Shown here: positions 13,004 to 17,916 of the stretch, piece after piece
How positions within the stretch are numbered: position 1 is the stretch's first letter
How the letters are laid out: each line of letters starts with the position of its first letter
The notes under the pieces: generated by a model
What the model was told of the DNA's origin: nothing
Databases searched by the model: none
What the model saw: only the letters and a program-made list of their open reading frames with translations
Position numbers and translations under genes: made by a program
Assembly (NCBI GenBank): GCA_964348955.1
Contig: CAYGEN010000012.1
Coordinates: forward strand, 1-17,916
Length of the DNA stretch: 17,916 nt
DNA from: 2-01-FULL-51-21 sp964348955
GTDB lineage: Bacteria; Patescibacteriota; Minisyncoccia; Phycocordibacterales; 2-01-FULL-51-21
Direction of reading: 5' to 3'

Positions 13004-14068
13004 TTATTTTGTAATTATAATCGGCTCCTTGCGCAAGGAGCGCGCGGCCGGAGGCCGCGCGTAGCCGAGGCGAAGAACGATGGCAAGCACTTTGTTTTCC
13101 ATATCAAGAACGCTTCGGATCTCGCGGTAGTCCTTTTCAACGATATGGTACTGCTTCTCCGAGAGCATCTCAAGGTCGGTGAGCTTTTCGCCGTCCGCGC
13201 CTTGCCCGATAAAGAGACCGGCGATAGGTTGCACCGCAAGCCCGAGCTCGGTTGCCTTAAGCCACAAGCGCTGAATTGCGCGGCCGCCAACGACGAAATC
13301 TCGGTCGCTGTTGCCGGAGAGATAGAGCGCCGCGAATGCGCTTGAGGCAAGGTAGCGTTCGGCATAGGAGTCGGCGCCCATGTGCGACGCGCCAAAGAGC
13401 GAAGCAATTTTTGCCATCCGCCAACTGCGCATAAGTTTCAGTTCAAAAGTGGTGAGGGCATTTAGAGACATCGCCTTGAGCGGTATGCCGTCTTTTGTGC
13501 TCGCTATATCTTCCGGCGTGAAGCGCAGATGTTTATAGAAAAAGCGGTGTATCTCCTCGTTCTCAAGTTGCATGCGTATGCCGGTTGCAAGCCCTTCCGC
13601 GACTACCTTGAGCGCGCTCTTGTCTTCAATAAATTGAACCTGTATCTCTTCCCCGGAGATGCGCGCGCTTTCTTCAAGCGCGCGCATGGCTTCCGTTTCC
13701 AGCTTTCGCTCTTTGTAGTAGCGGCGGTTGGTCACGCGCTTCGGAATATGCTCTGCGAGCGGCTCCGATGTCGGCGCGGAAACCTTTGTATAAGAAACAT
13801 CGGCGATGTGATTGTTGTCTTGCGCGTCTGGAAAAAGGCGCACCAGCGCTTCATACCCTTCAGCCCTTGCGGTTAGAGTCATATTCTCAATCGCCGCGCC
13901 GCAGGCGAGAAACGCCATTGCGGAACCAAGATAATCGGCGCTTCGCTCGGCTGTGAGATAGAGCGAAATGGAATCCTCCCGCACGCGAAATCGCCACGGC
14001 TGCAGGTTGTCCGCCGAAGGCGCTTGCACCGCCGCGGCAAGGATTTTTTCCACAAAGTCGCGTTCCAT
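13004..14068 (-). CDS. Nitroreductase-family flavoprotein (Acg / MoeY-type)
   Basis: A 354-residue protein of the long, diverged nitroreductase branch represented by mycobacterial Acg (Rv3131) and the nitroreductase half of Rv1355c/MoeY. The FMN-binding start SADNLQPWRF (18-27) is clear, as are AFLACGAAIENMTLTARAEGYE, the TNRRYY motif (family TNRRxF/Y), the central GIRMQLENEE and AIQRLWLKATELGLAVQPIAG, and the end LRLGYARPPAARSLR. Classic nitroreductases are about 200 residues, so this is the two-lobed pseudo-dimer type. Some Acg relatives bind FMN without reducing substrate, so redox chemistry is not assured. It lies 18 bases after the ThiF-like gene. The final codons (13021-13068) run through two palindromes, though the ARSLR wording appears native to the family. 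Confidence 0.85.
   Translation of the reverse strand: MERDFVEKILAAAVQAPSADNLQPWRFRVREDSISLYLTAERSADYLGSAMAFLACGAAIENMTLTARAEGYEALVRLFPDAQDNNHIADVSYTKVSAPTSEPLAEHIPKRVTNRRYYKERKLETEAMRALEESARISGEEIQVQFIEDKSALKVVAEGLATGIRMQLENEEIHRFFYKHLRFTPEDIASTKDGIPLKAMSLNALTTFELKLMRSWRMAKIASLFGASHMGADSYAERYLASSAFAALYLSGNSDRDFVVGGRAIQRLWLKATELGLAVQPIAGLFIGQGADGEKLTDLEMLSEKQYHIVEKDYREIRSVLDMENKVLAIVLRLGYARPPAARSLRKEPIIITK
13021..13068. repeat. Two abutting palindromes enclosed by 6-bp arms
   Basis: GCTCCTTGC-GCAAGGAGC (13024-13041) is fully self-complementary. It abuts CGCGCGGCC (13041-13049) and GGCCGCGCG (13053-13061). Outer arms TCGGCT (13021-13026) and AGCCGA (13063-13068) could close a three-way junction. 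It lies in the last codons of the nitroreductase gene and may act as a 3'-end or intercistronic structure before the epimerase gene. Confidence 0.6.
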
Positions 14069-14086
14069 ACCTGGCTTTGCGTGCGG

Positions 14087-14989
14087 CTACGCACTTGATT
14101 GGGACGGCGCACCGACTTTCTTCAATCGTTTGGTCATTACCGAGATTTTTATTCTCTGCATAAGCGCGCGATTGCCGCGGCGCACCGTTACTTGTTTAAA
14201 CTTACGGACATACGGGTCAAACTGGCTGGTGGTGGGAATAGTCAGGACTTTTTTGCCCGTGAGCAGTTTTACGGTTTCGCAGGTGACAAAGCTGCCGCAC
14301 GCCAAAACACCAGTTACAAGCGATAATGCCTTACCCGCTTTGAAAGCGGGGATGTTCGGCATAAAATACGCTTTTTGAATGAGCGCTGGCGCGAGCCCCA
14401 TGGCGAAGCGCACGAGCATATCTTCTTCGCTCATGTTGTCGCGCATGTCAAAATATTCGTCAAAACTCATGCCCTTGGGGTCTACAACCATGAGCGAGGA
14501 GCCGTAGCCGATGGGGGCGGCGCCAATGACGTAGAGGCCGTGCTCCCGTGCTTTGTTGTACATGAGACGCCGCATCTTCGGATTGAAAAAGTCCATTCCA
14601 TCAAGCACCACATCCGCGCCGTTTAGAAACTCGTCAATATCCTTCGGCGTAATGCCGCCTTCAAATGTTTTGACGGATGCAAAAGGATTGATGGAGAGAA
14701 TGATTTCCTTTGTTACTTCTGTTTTTGAGCGGTCAAGATTGGCCACCGTGGCGCCAACCTGACGGTTCATATTGACAATGTTGAATACGTCCAAATCGCT
14801 TATACGAAAGTTGCTGATGCCGAGGCGCGCAAAACTCATAGCATACATTTCGCCAACCGCGCCGAGCCCGCCGATGGCAATCGTGCTTTTCCTCAAGAGC
14901 GCCTGCTCTTCTTTGGTAAACAGATTCCGAGAAAATGCCTCGGCATAATATGCTTGTTCGTTTTGGAGAAGTGTCGTGTTGTCGCTCAT
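14087..14989 (-). CDS. E1-like ThiF/MoeB-family adenylyltransferase
   Basis: A 300-residue E1-superfamily enzyme, which adenylates a carboxylate (often a ubiquitin-like protein's C-terminus) with ATP. The nucleotide-binding loop is AIGGLGAVGEMYA (38-50); Asp66 and Asp68 follow in SDLDVFN; NMNRQ (73-77) carries the adenylation arginine; DRSKTEV supplies Lys89; VLDGMDFF (Asp130) binds the ATP-bound metal region. There are no paired CxxC zinc cysteines and no rhodanese domain, unlike ThiF/MoeB, and no candidate ubiquitin-like or ThiS/MoaD gene is visible. The pairing with an Acg-type nitroreductase, separated by 18 bases, matches the domains fused in Rv1355c/MoeY. ATG 14989 is chosen because the family's N-terminal helix starts there; longer readings run through the promoter region. 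Confidence 0.88.
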   Translation of the reverse strand: MSDNTTLLQNEQAYYAEAFSRNLFTKEEQALLRKSTIAIGGLGAVGEMYAMSFARLGISNFRISDLDVFNIVNMNRQVGATVANLDRSKTEVTKEIILSINPFASVKTFEGGITPKDIDEFLNGADVVLDGMDFFNPKMRRLMYNKAREHGLYVIGAAPIGYGSSLMVVDPKGMSFDEYFDMRDNMSEEDMLVRFAMGLAPALIQKAYFMPNIPAFKAGKALSLVTGVLACGSFVTCETVKLLTGKKVLTIPTTSQFDPYVRKFKQVTVRRGNRALMQRIKISVMTKRLKKVGAPSQSSA

Positions 14990-15046
14990 ATAGCTTTTTT
15001 GATTATTTGCGGGGATGCCTGATTGCATCGTAGGGGAGATGATTCC

Positions 15047-15052
15047 AGTATA
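15047..15052 (-). promoter_or_regulatory. -10 box for the ThiF-nitroreductase operon
   Basis: TATACT on the minus strand would start transcription near 15040, leaving about a 50-base leader before ATG 14989. The -35 position (TGGTTT) is weak. The leader contains a small GATGC/GCATC hairpin. The gap 14990-15207 otherwise holds a tandem repeat and a terminator but no gene. Confidence 0.4.
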
Positions 15053-15106
15053 GGTTAATCTCCGCCCATAAACCACCAAGGTATCCCCAGAGCATATCGC
15101 AACAAT

Positions 15107-15132
15107 CATTCTAAATATGCATTCTAAATATG
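15107..15132. repeat. Tandem 13-bp repeat, two copies
   Basis: CATTCTAAATATG occurs at 15107-15119 and again, directly abutting, at 15120-15132. It lies about 55-80 bp upstream of the ThiF operon's -10 box and just downstream of the minus-strand terminator. It could be a pair of protein-binding sites or a slippage duplication. Confidence 0.75.
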
Positions 15133-15165
15133 AACGGCCGCCTACGCGCGGCAAAGAGAAAAGAG

Positions 15166-15200
15166 AAAAAAAATAGGGCTCCCCTTGAGAGGGAGCCCTA
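15166..15200 (-). terminator. Intrinsic terminator of the small minus-strand gene
   Basis: Read on the minus strand, TAGGGCTCCC (15200-15191) pairs with GGGAGCCCTA (15183-15174) across a seven-base loop, and eight T residues (15173-15166) follow directly. It starts eight bases after the stop at 15208. This is the clearest intrinsic terminator in the window. Confidence 0.9.
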
Positions 15201-15207
15201 TAGGGGG

Positions 15208-15594
15208 CTAGTGAGGCAAACGCAAACGGCCCTTGATGTTGTAAAGGCACAGCGCCGCATCCCTGCCAGAGATGGTGGTGTGGTTGCAGTAACAAGCAAG
15301 TTCGTGTATTTGAAGGTGTGAGAGCGAGAGTGGTGGCCTCATGAGCGAGCCGGCGGTTTTGCCCATCGGGATGCCGCGTGCGGTTAGGTGCGCGATTATC
15401 GGCGCAAGCACACTGCCCGTGACGCTGGTTTTCTGAAGCTCATCATAGCTCATCCCCTCAATGTTATGAATGGGGAAAAAGGTGTCTCGCGCGCGTTCAT
15501 TGAACATCTGAATGAGAGAGTCCATGAGTTCTCCCCGCGAGGGGATTGGTCTCGCTTGTCCGGTTTCGCGGAGGGCAATGAGGTTTTGCTTCAC
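15208..15594 (-). CDS. Hypothetical protein, 128 residues
   Basis: From GTG 15594 the product starts MKQNLIALRETGQARPIPSRGELM and has no recognised family. It has a predicted helical N-terminal half with DSLIQMFNERARDTFFPI, a middle YDELQKTSVTGSVLAPIIAHLTARGIP that could be helix-turn-helix-like, and a C-terminal segment with two Cys (HELACYCNHT) and a basic end. The gene is convincing because all expression signals agree: promoter at 15626-15653, AAGGAGA site seven bases before the GTG, and an intrinsic terminator right after the stop. An ATG at 15747 in the same frame would add 51 residues but would cross the promoter, two tandem duplications and a hairpin, so it is rejected. A regulatory role is a guess only. 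Confidence 0.7.
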   Translation of the reverse strand: MKQNLIALRETGQARPIPSRGELMDSLIQMFNERARDTFFPIHNIEGMSYDELQKTSVTGSVLAPIIAHLTARGIPMGKTAGSLMRPPLSLSHLQIHELACYCNHTTISGRDAALCLYNIKGRLRLPH

Positions 15595-15625
15595 CGAGGT
15601 TCTCCTTGCTGATTGTTCCACAAAA

Positions 15626-15653
15626 ATAATAACATATAATTTACCGTGGACAA
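15626..15653 (-). promoter_or_regulatory. Promoter of the small minus-strand gene
   Basis: On the minus strand TTGTCC (15653-15648), a 16-bp spacer and TATTAT (15631-15626). The predicted start near 15619 leaves a leader of about 25 bases containing AAGGAGA (15608-15602) before GTG 15594. Confidence 0.6.
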
Positions 15654-15693
15654 ATACCGAGACAAATACCGAGTTGTAGCCATGGTAGCCATA
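15649..15693. repeat. Two adjacent short tandem duplications
   Basis: GACAAATACCGA is repeated head to tail at 15649-15660 and 15661-15672, and GTAGCCAT(G/A) at 15676-15684 and 15685-15693. They flank the upstream side of the minus-strand promoter, the first overlapping its -35 box. They look like slippage duplications or paired regulator sites. Confidence 0.75.
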
Positions 15694-15704
15694 AATTTCT
15701 CCCT

Positions 15705-15740
15705 GTACGAATAACTCTGCTATAGCAGATTTATTCGTAC
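15705..15740. repeat. Long hairpin in the divergent promoter region
   Basis: GTACGAATAA (15705-15714) pairs with TTATTCGTAC (15731-15740), and inside them TCTGC (15716-15720) with GCAGA (15725-15729) around TATA, with one mismatch between the stems. It is AT-rich and lacks a T-tract. It could be an operator between the divergent genes, a leader structure for the SET gene, or a palindromic element. Confidence 0.7.
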
Positions 15741-15776
15741 TATTCATATAGTTTTTCCTAGAAGGAGGAGCGCACT

Positions 15777-16280
15777 ATGTTAGGGGCCTTATGCATGCCG
15801 CGCTTTTGCAGGTTATGCGTTTGTGCGTACAATCTGATAATGCCGTATTCATATCCGGGCAAATTGCCGCGCAAATCGCGCTTCGCGCTTCGCGTTGGAA
15901 GAAGTTCCGCCGGGCTCGGGCTTTTTGCCGGTGAGGATATCCCGCGAGGCGCATTTGTCATTGAGTATTTCGGAGCACTCCTCGCAAACGAAGCGTCGGA
16001 AAAAAAGGGCGGGAAGTATCTTTTTTATATCAATCGGCATTTCACGATTGATGGCAGTTCACGCAATAATCTCGCGCGCTATCTCAATCACGCCTGCAAG
16101 CCAAACGGCTATGCCGAGCAAGACGGGAAAAGGATATTCATCTATTCCAGGCGGCGCATCTCAAAAGGGGAAGAGCTTACCTATAATTACGGCCGCGCGT
16201 ATACGGATGAATTCATTCCCAAAGGCGGCTGTGCCTGCCTGTATTGCAAGGAACGACGGGTAAGAAAGCGCCGCGCATAA
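15777..16280 (+). CDS. SET-domain protein-lysine methyltransferase
   Basis: A compact SET-domain protein (167 residues from ATG 15777) that would transfer methyl from S-adenosylmethionine to protein lysines. SET-N motif GLGLFAGEDIPRGAFVIEY (about 46-64), the SAM-binding ARYLNHACKPN (100-110, family RxxNHSCxPN), the catalytic-tyrosine strand GEELTYNYG (131-139), and a post-SET cysteine cluster CACLYC (152-157). The target is unknown; ribosomal or DNA-binding proteins are candidates. AGGAGG eight bases before ATG 15777 supports this start, but its first 21 residues are Cys-rich and unlike the family. A promoter-like TTGCAG-16-TACAAT ends seven bases before the in-frame ATG 15840, suggesting a second, leaderless start giving 146 residues. 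Diverges from the small minus-strand gene. Confidence 0.88.
   Translation: MLGALCMPRFCRLCVCAYNLIMPYSYPGKLPRKSRFALRVGRSSAGLGLFAGEDIPRGAFVIEYFGALLANEASEKKGGKYLFYINRHFTIDGSSRNNLARYLNHACKPNGYAEQDGKRIFIYSRRRISKGEELTYNYGRAYTDEFIPKGGCACLYCKERRVRKRRA
15806..15833 (+). promoter_or_regulatory. Possible internal promoter for a leaderless SET mRNA
   Basis: TTGCAG (15806-15811), 16-bp spacer, TACAAT (15828-15833). The predicted transcription start coincides with ATG 15840, in frame with the SET domain. It lies within the longer reading frame, so it may be chance. Confidence 0.35.
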
Positions 16281-16300
16281 ACGAGGTGCATACGTGAGTA

Positions 16301-16329
16301 TTGCCGTGAAGCATTTCGTGCCATAATAA
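16301..16329 (+). promoter_or_regulatory. Promoter of the secreted small protein gene
   Basis: TTGCCG (16301-16306), 17-bp spacer, TAATAA (16324-16329), with overlapping CATAAT. A GGAGG ribosome site at 16345-16349 and ATG 16356 follow. Confidence 0.45.
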
Positions 16330-16355
16330 AGGTGGACAAAAAATGGAGGTTTGTT

Positions 16356-16727
16356 ATGTCCGTACTGAATGTACTGAAACGGTTGAAGCAGATGCTTGCC
16401 CAGAGCATCATCGCCATCAGCTTTTCAACACTGCCAATGATGGCTCAAGCAGACACCCTCGGCGCCGCCGGCAACTGGGTCGGCAACATGCTCTTCGGCT
16501 GGACCGACTGTTTCAAGGGCGCGGCAAATGAGGTCGGCAAAGCCGCAGACCGCGGCTACATCGGGGTCTTGGTAACGGCACCACTCTCGTGCGGCGCAAA
16601 TGTCGCCGTCAGATACGGCGGCAATGTCGCCGACGTCATCGTCATTCCGGCGAGCGGAAAGAACGTCGTCAATCCGGCGACGCTCGAAAGCTGGAGTCCT
16701 CCCGTTATATTTCCTCTGAACAAGTAA
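16356..16727 (+). CDS. Secreted small protein, TIGR04073-like
   Basis: A 123-residue exported protein. Residues 1-32 form a signal peptide: basic start (KRLKQ), hydrophobic core SIIAISFSTLPMM, and a signal peptidase I site after AQA (Ala32-Asp33). The mature part, GNWVGNMLFGWTDCFKGAANEVGK..., repeats short glycine and aromatic patterns and ends in GGNVADVIVIPASG. The layout of a G-W/x-E/D-x-x-K start, a hydrophobic glycine-rich centre and an R-x-x-x-N/G-x-x-D-x-x-x-x-P end recalls the exosortase-associated TIGR04073 family, but that match is from memory and not firm. Two cysteines (52, 79) could form a disulfide, perhaps through the DsbA-like protein upstream. GGAGG six bases before ATG 16356 fixes the start. 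Confidence 0.75.
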   Translation: MSVLNVLKRLKQMLAQSIIAISFSTLPMMAQADTLGAAGNWVGNMLFGWTDCFKGAANEVGKAADRGYIGVLVTAPLSCGANVAVRYGGNVADVIVIPASGKNVVNPATLESWSPPVIFPLNK

Positions 16728-16745
16728 CCTGTAACCTGACGATTG

Positions 16746-16776
16746 CGCCTCGGCCCCATGCGGCCGAGGCGTTTCT
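16746..16776 (+). terminator. Terminator after the secreted protein gene
   Basis: CGCCTCGGCC (16746-16755) and GGCCGAGGCG (16762-16771) form a perfect 10-bp stem with a CCATGC loop, followed by TTTCT. The T-tract is short but the stem is strong and lies 19 bases after the stop. Confidence 0.7.
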
Positions 16777-16832
16777 ATGCGCGTGAAGAATTTTCGCGAG
16801 AGTTCGCAAAGTCATATTGTTTACCGTGTTCC

Positions 16833-16861
16833 TTGCGGTAGGACCTCAGAGCGCTCATACT
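16833..16861 (+). promoter_or_regulatory. Promoter of the lipoprotein gene
   Basis: TTGCGG (16833-16838), 17-bp spacer, CATACT (16856-16861). A second possible -10, TAGAAT, lies at 16867-16872. The leader of about 40 bases ends in AAGGAGG before ATG 16907. Confidence 0.5.
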
Positions 16862-16906
16862 GAAGAATAGAATTGCATGTTCATCAACACTTGATAAGGA
16901 GGGCTC

Positions 16907-17308
16907 ATGTCGTTTACGGCATCGCGGGCGGCGCTCCTTGTCGTCGCGCTTATTTTCTGTCTTTCCGGCTGCGCCGGCATGGTGCACGATATGATTAAAG
17001 AATCGTTTACCATCCAAAACAGAGCCGGGGCGGTGCTTGCCGAAAAGGAAGATGCGGCGATAGAGAAAGGGGACACAAAAACACTCGCGCTTCTTGACGA
17101 AATGCGTACGGCGCGCGACGAAGCATGCCGCTATGTCCAACAGGCCGAGGTATTGCATCGGGAGCATCTCAAAGACTTTTTGTACTCAATTATCATTAGA
17201 GTCCTCCTTTCTCTCCGAGGGTGCGAAAGTGAAGCAAGTAAAATCATCGGCATCCCGCCTGGAGAAACGTCGGCTGGAGAAACGTTAGAGCCGTTTGAAG
17301 CTCGTTGA
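16907..17308 (+). CDS. Small lipoprotein, unknown function
   Basis: A 133-residue predicted lipoprotein. The N-terminus MSFTASR is followed by a hydrophobic core (ALLVVALIFC) and the lipobox LSGC (Leu19-Cys22), so signal peptidase II should cleave before Cys22. The mature chain is highly charged and helical, with a probable coiled coil at about 42-90 (EKEDAAIEKGDTK through LHREHL), then a hydrophobic stretch DFLYSIIIRVLLSL near 91-104 and a polar tail. The tail holds a short repeat GETSA/GETLE from a 15-bp DNA duplication. AAGGAGG four bases before ATG 16907 is a strong ribosome site. No family is recognised. It lies between the secreted small protein and the ParB-like gene, each apparently with its own signals. 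Confidence 0.75.
   Translation: MSFTASRAALLVVALIFCLSGCAGMVHDMIKESFTIQNRAGAVLAEKEDAAIEKGDTKTLALLDEMRTARDEACRYVQQAEVLHREHLKDFLYSIIIRVLLSLRGCESEASKIIGIPPGETSAGETLEPFEAR
17259..17285 (+). repeat. 15-bp tandem duplication at the lipoprotein gene end
   Basis: CTGGAGAAACGT occurs at 17259-17270 and 17274-17285 with CGG between, a 15-bp period that keeps the frame and duplicates a Gly-Glu-Thr unit in the product. Confidence 0.75.
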
Positions 17309-17318
17309 TATCCACCCT

Positions 17319-17347
17319 GCCCCGCCCTGCGCTATGTGGGGCGGGGC
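17319..17347 (+). terminator. GC-rich hairpin after the lipoprotein gene
   Basis: GCCCCGCCC (17319-17327) pairs with GGGCGGGGC (17339-17347) around an 11-base loop, ten bases after the stop. No T-tract follows, so termination would be weak; it may instead protect the 3' end. Confidence 0.5.
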
Positions 17348-17408
17348 GGATGTTCATACACATATTCGGCGAAAGCATACGAGGGAGTATACGGGGAAAT
17401 CAACTGCT

Positions 17409-17858
17409 ATGGACATACAAGAATCATGGAAAAAACACCCGCTCTATGTAGGGGGCAAGGTTGAGCTCGTGCCAACCGAGTGGGTGTGGCGCTACTATGG
17501 ACCGGATGTCTCGCCCATGACCCGTCTCAAAGACGGCACCGAGATAGACCTTTTCGGGCTTTGGCAAAATATAATTGCCGAGCGGCTCCATGACCCGCTC
17601 ATCATGCGCGTCGGCGTAAAAAACAAAATGATGCGCTTGGAAGCCGGCAATCACCGCATTCAGCTTTTCCATCAGGATGGTGTTCCGCTCATTCCCGTCG
17701 CCGTGCAAGTGCGGGAAGAATGCGGTCCGCACCTCGGCGACGTCATGACGGACGCTTCCCACAATTTTGACGCCGCGGGCGAACTTCTCATTTCAACCAT
17801 CATTGAAGAATATCAAAAACCAAGCGAGGTTTTTCGCAGTCTTCAAAACCATACCTAA
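17409..17858 (+). CDS. Unknown protein with a ParB/Srx-like motif
   Basis: A 149-residue soluble protein from ATG 17409. An N-terminal region with VELVPTEWVWRYYG is followed by a helix LFGLWQNIIAERLHDPLIMRVGV, and then MRLEAGNHRIQLFHQDGVPLIPVAVQV (75-101), which resembles the G-x-x-R box and following strand of ParB/sulfiredoxin-like domains (GxHRxxAxxxxGxxxIPVxV). Such domains bind CTP or ATP and often DNA, but the rest of ParB is missing here, so function is open. An in-frame ATG at 17295 would overlap the lipoprotein gene and translate the GC-rich hairpin, so it is not preferred. The ribosome site before 17409 is weak (GGGGAAA, about 13 bases). No parA is present in the window. Confidence 0.65.
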   Translation: MDIQESWKKHPLYVGGKVELVPTEWVWRYYGPDVSPMTRLKDGTEIDLFGLWQNIIAERLHDPLIMRVGVKNKMMRLEAGNHRIQLFHQDGVPLIPVAVQVREECGPHLGDVMTDASHNFDAAGELLISTIIEEYQKPSEVFRSLQNHT

Positions 17859-17869
17859 TGGCACGTGAC

Positions 17870-17897
17870 TTGAATAAGTTGTGCCTCGCGGTATGAT
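17870..17897 (+). promoter_or_regulatory. Promoter for a gene beyond the right edge
   Basis: TTGAAT (17870-17875), 16-bp spacer, TATGAT (17892-17897), 11 bases after the preceding stop. The downstream gene is not in the window. Confidence 0.5.
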
Positions 17898-17916
17898 ATG
17901 TACGTAGCATTTAATA

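Noticed and set aside
13529..13876. Plus-strand open frames opposite the nitroreductase gene
   Set aside because: The minus-strand protein has clear family motifs throughout, so these are antisense frames of GC-rich coding DNA.
14990..15295. 102-residue extension of the ThiF-like protein
   Set aside because: It runs through a terminator of another gene, a tandem repeat and a promoter, and has low-complexity composition.
15595..15747. N-terminal extension of the small minus-strand gene to ATG 15747
   Set aside because: It would translate a promoter, two tandem duplications and a hairpin, while GTG 15594 has a proper ribosome site and a promoter just upstream.
17295..17408. Extension of the ParB-like protein to ATG 17295
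   Set aside because: It overlaps the lipoprotein gene end and a GC-rich hairpin; ATG 17409 starts at the first family-like residues.

Overview
The window looks like a contig from an uncultivated bacterium with a small genome, most likely Candidatus Patescibacteria (CPR, Parcubacteria-like). This rests on short genes with tight spacing, many small palindromic repeats, several promoter-like boxes almost touching start codons, and protein types often seen in that group (SET-domain protein, FAD-linked oxidase, membrane-anchored DsbA-like protein, minimal HisRS). TGA is used as an ordinary stop, which argues against the recoded Gracilibacteria/SR1 lineages. No rRNA, 16S or tRNA gene is visible, so the taxonomy is inference.

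Layout. 1-2060: the tail of an unseen gene, a five-helix membrane protein (-), then a dienelactone-hydrolase-like enzyme and a small zincin metallopeptidase (+), split from the membrane protein by a large nested inverted repeat. 2060-6440: a repeat-rich gap with a terminator, a PD-(D/E)XK nuclease (+), then a minus-strand block: DsbA-like oxidoreductase, DEDD 3'-5' exonuclease overlapping hisS by ATGA, and a GcrA-like DNA-binding protein. 6440-11210: a plus-strand run with an FAD-linked oxidase, a Cys-His-Asp conserved protein, two consecutive membrane-anchored SGNH hydrolases (the first lacking oxyanion-hole residues) and a DedA-like membrane protein.

11210-15000 is the most interesting block. 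A plus-strand gene encodes a protein with the LuxI/EsaI autoinducer-synthase residue pattern. It converges on a minus-strand, probably co-transcribed set: E1-like ThiF adenylyltransferase, Acg/MoeY-type nitroreductase, and an AT-richer NAD-dependent epimerase. E1 plus nitroreductase recalls the fused Rv1355c/MoeY proteins. Together with the acyltransferase they could make or modify a small acylated molecule, but that pathway is inference.

15000-17916: a small unknown protein (-) with a clear promoter, RBS and terminator, diverging from a SET-domain methyltransferase (+), then a secreted TIGR04073-like small protein, a lipoprotein, and a ParB-like unknown protein. A promoter at the right edge points to a further gene outside the window.

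A recurrent theme is palindromic DNA within or against coding sequence: a 13-bp-arm palindrome in frame inside the metallopeptidase, a 15-bp-arm palindrome in the last codons of the epimerase that also serves as terminator of the convergent gene, and two abutting palindromes at the end of the nitroreductase gene.
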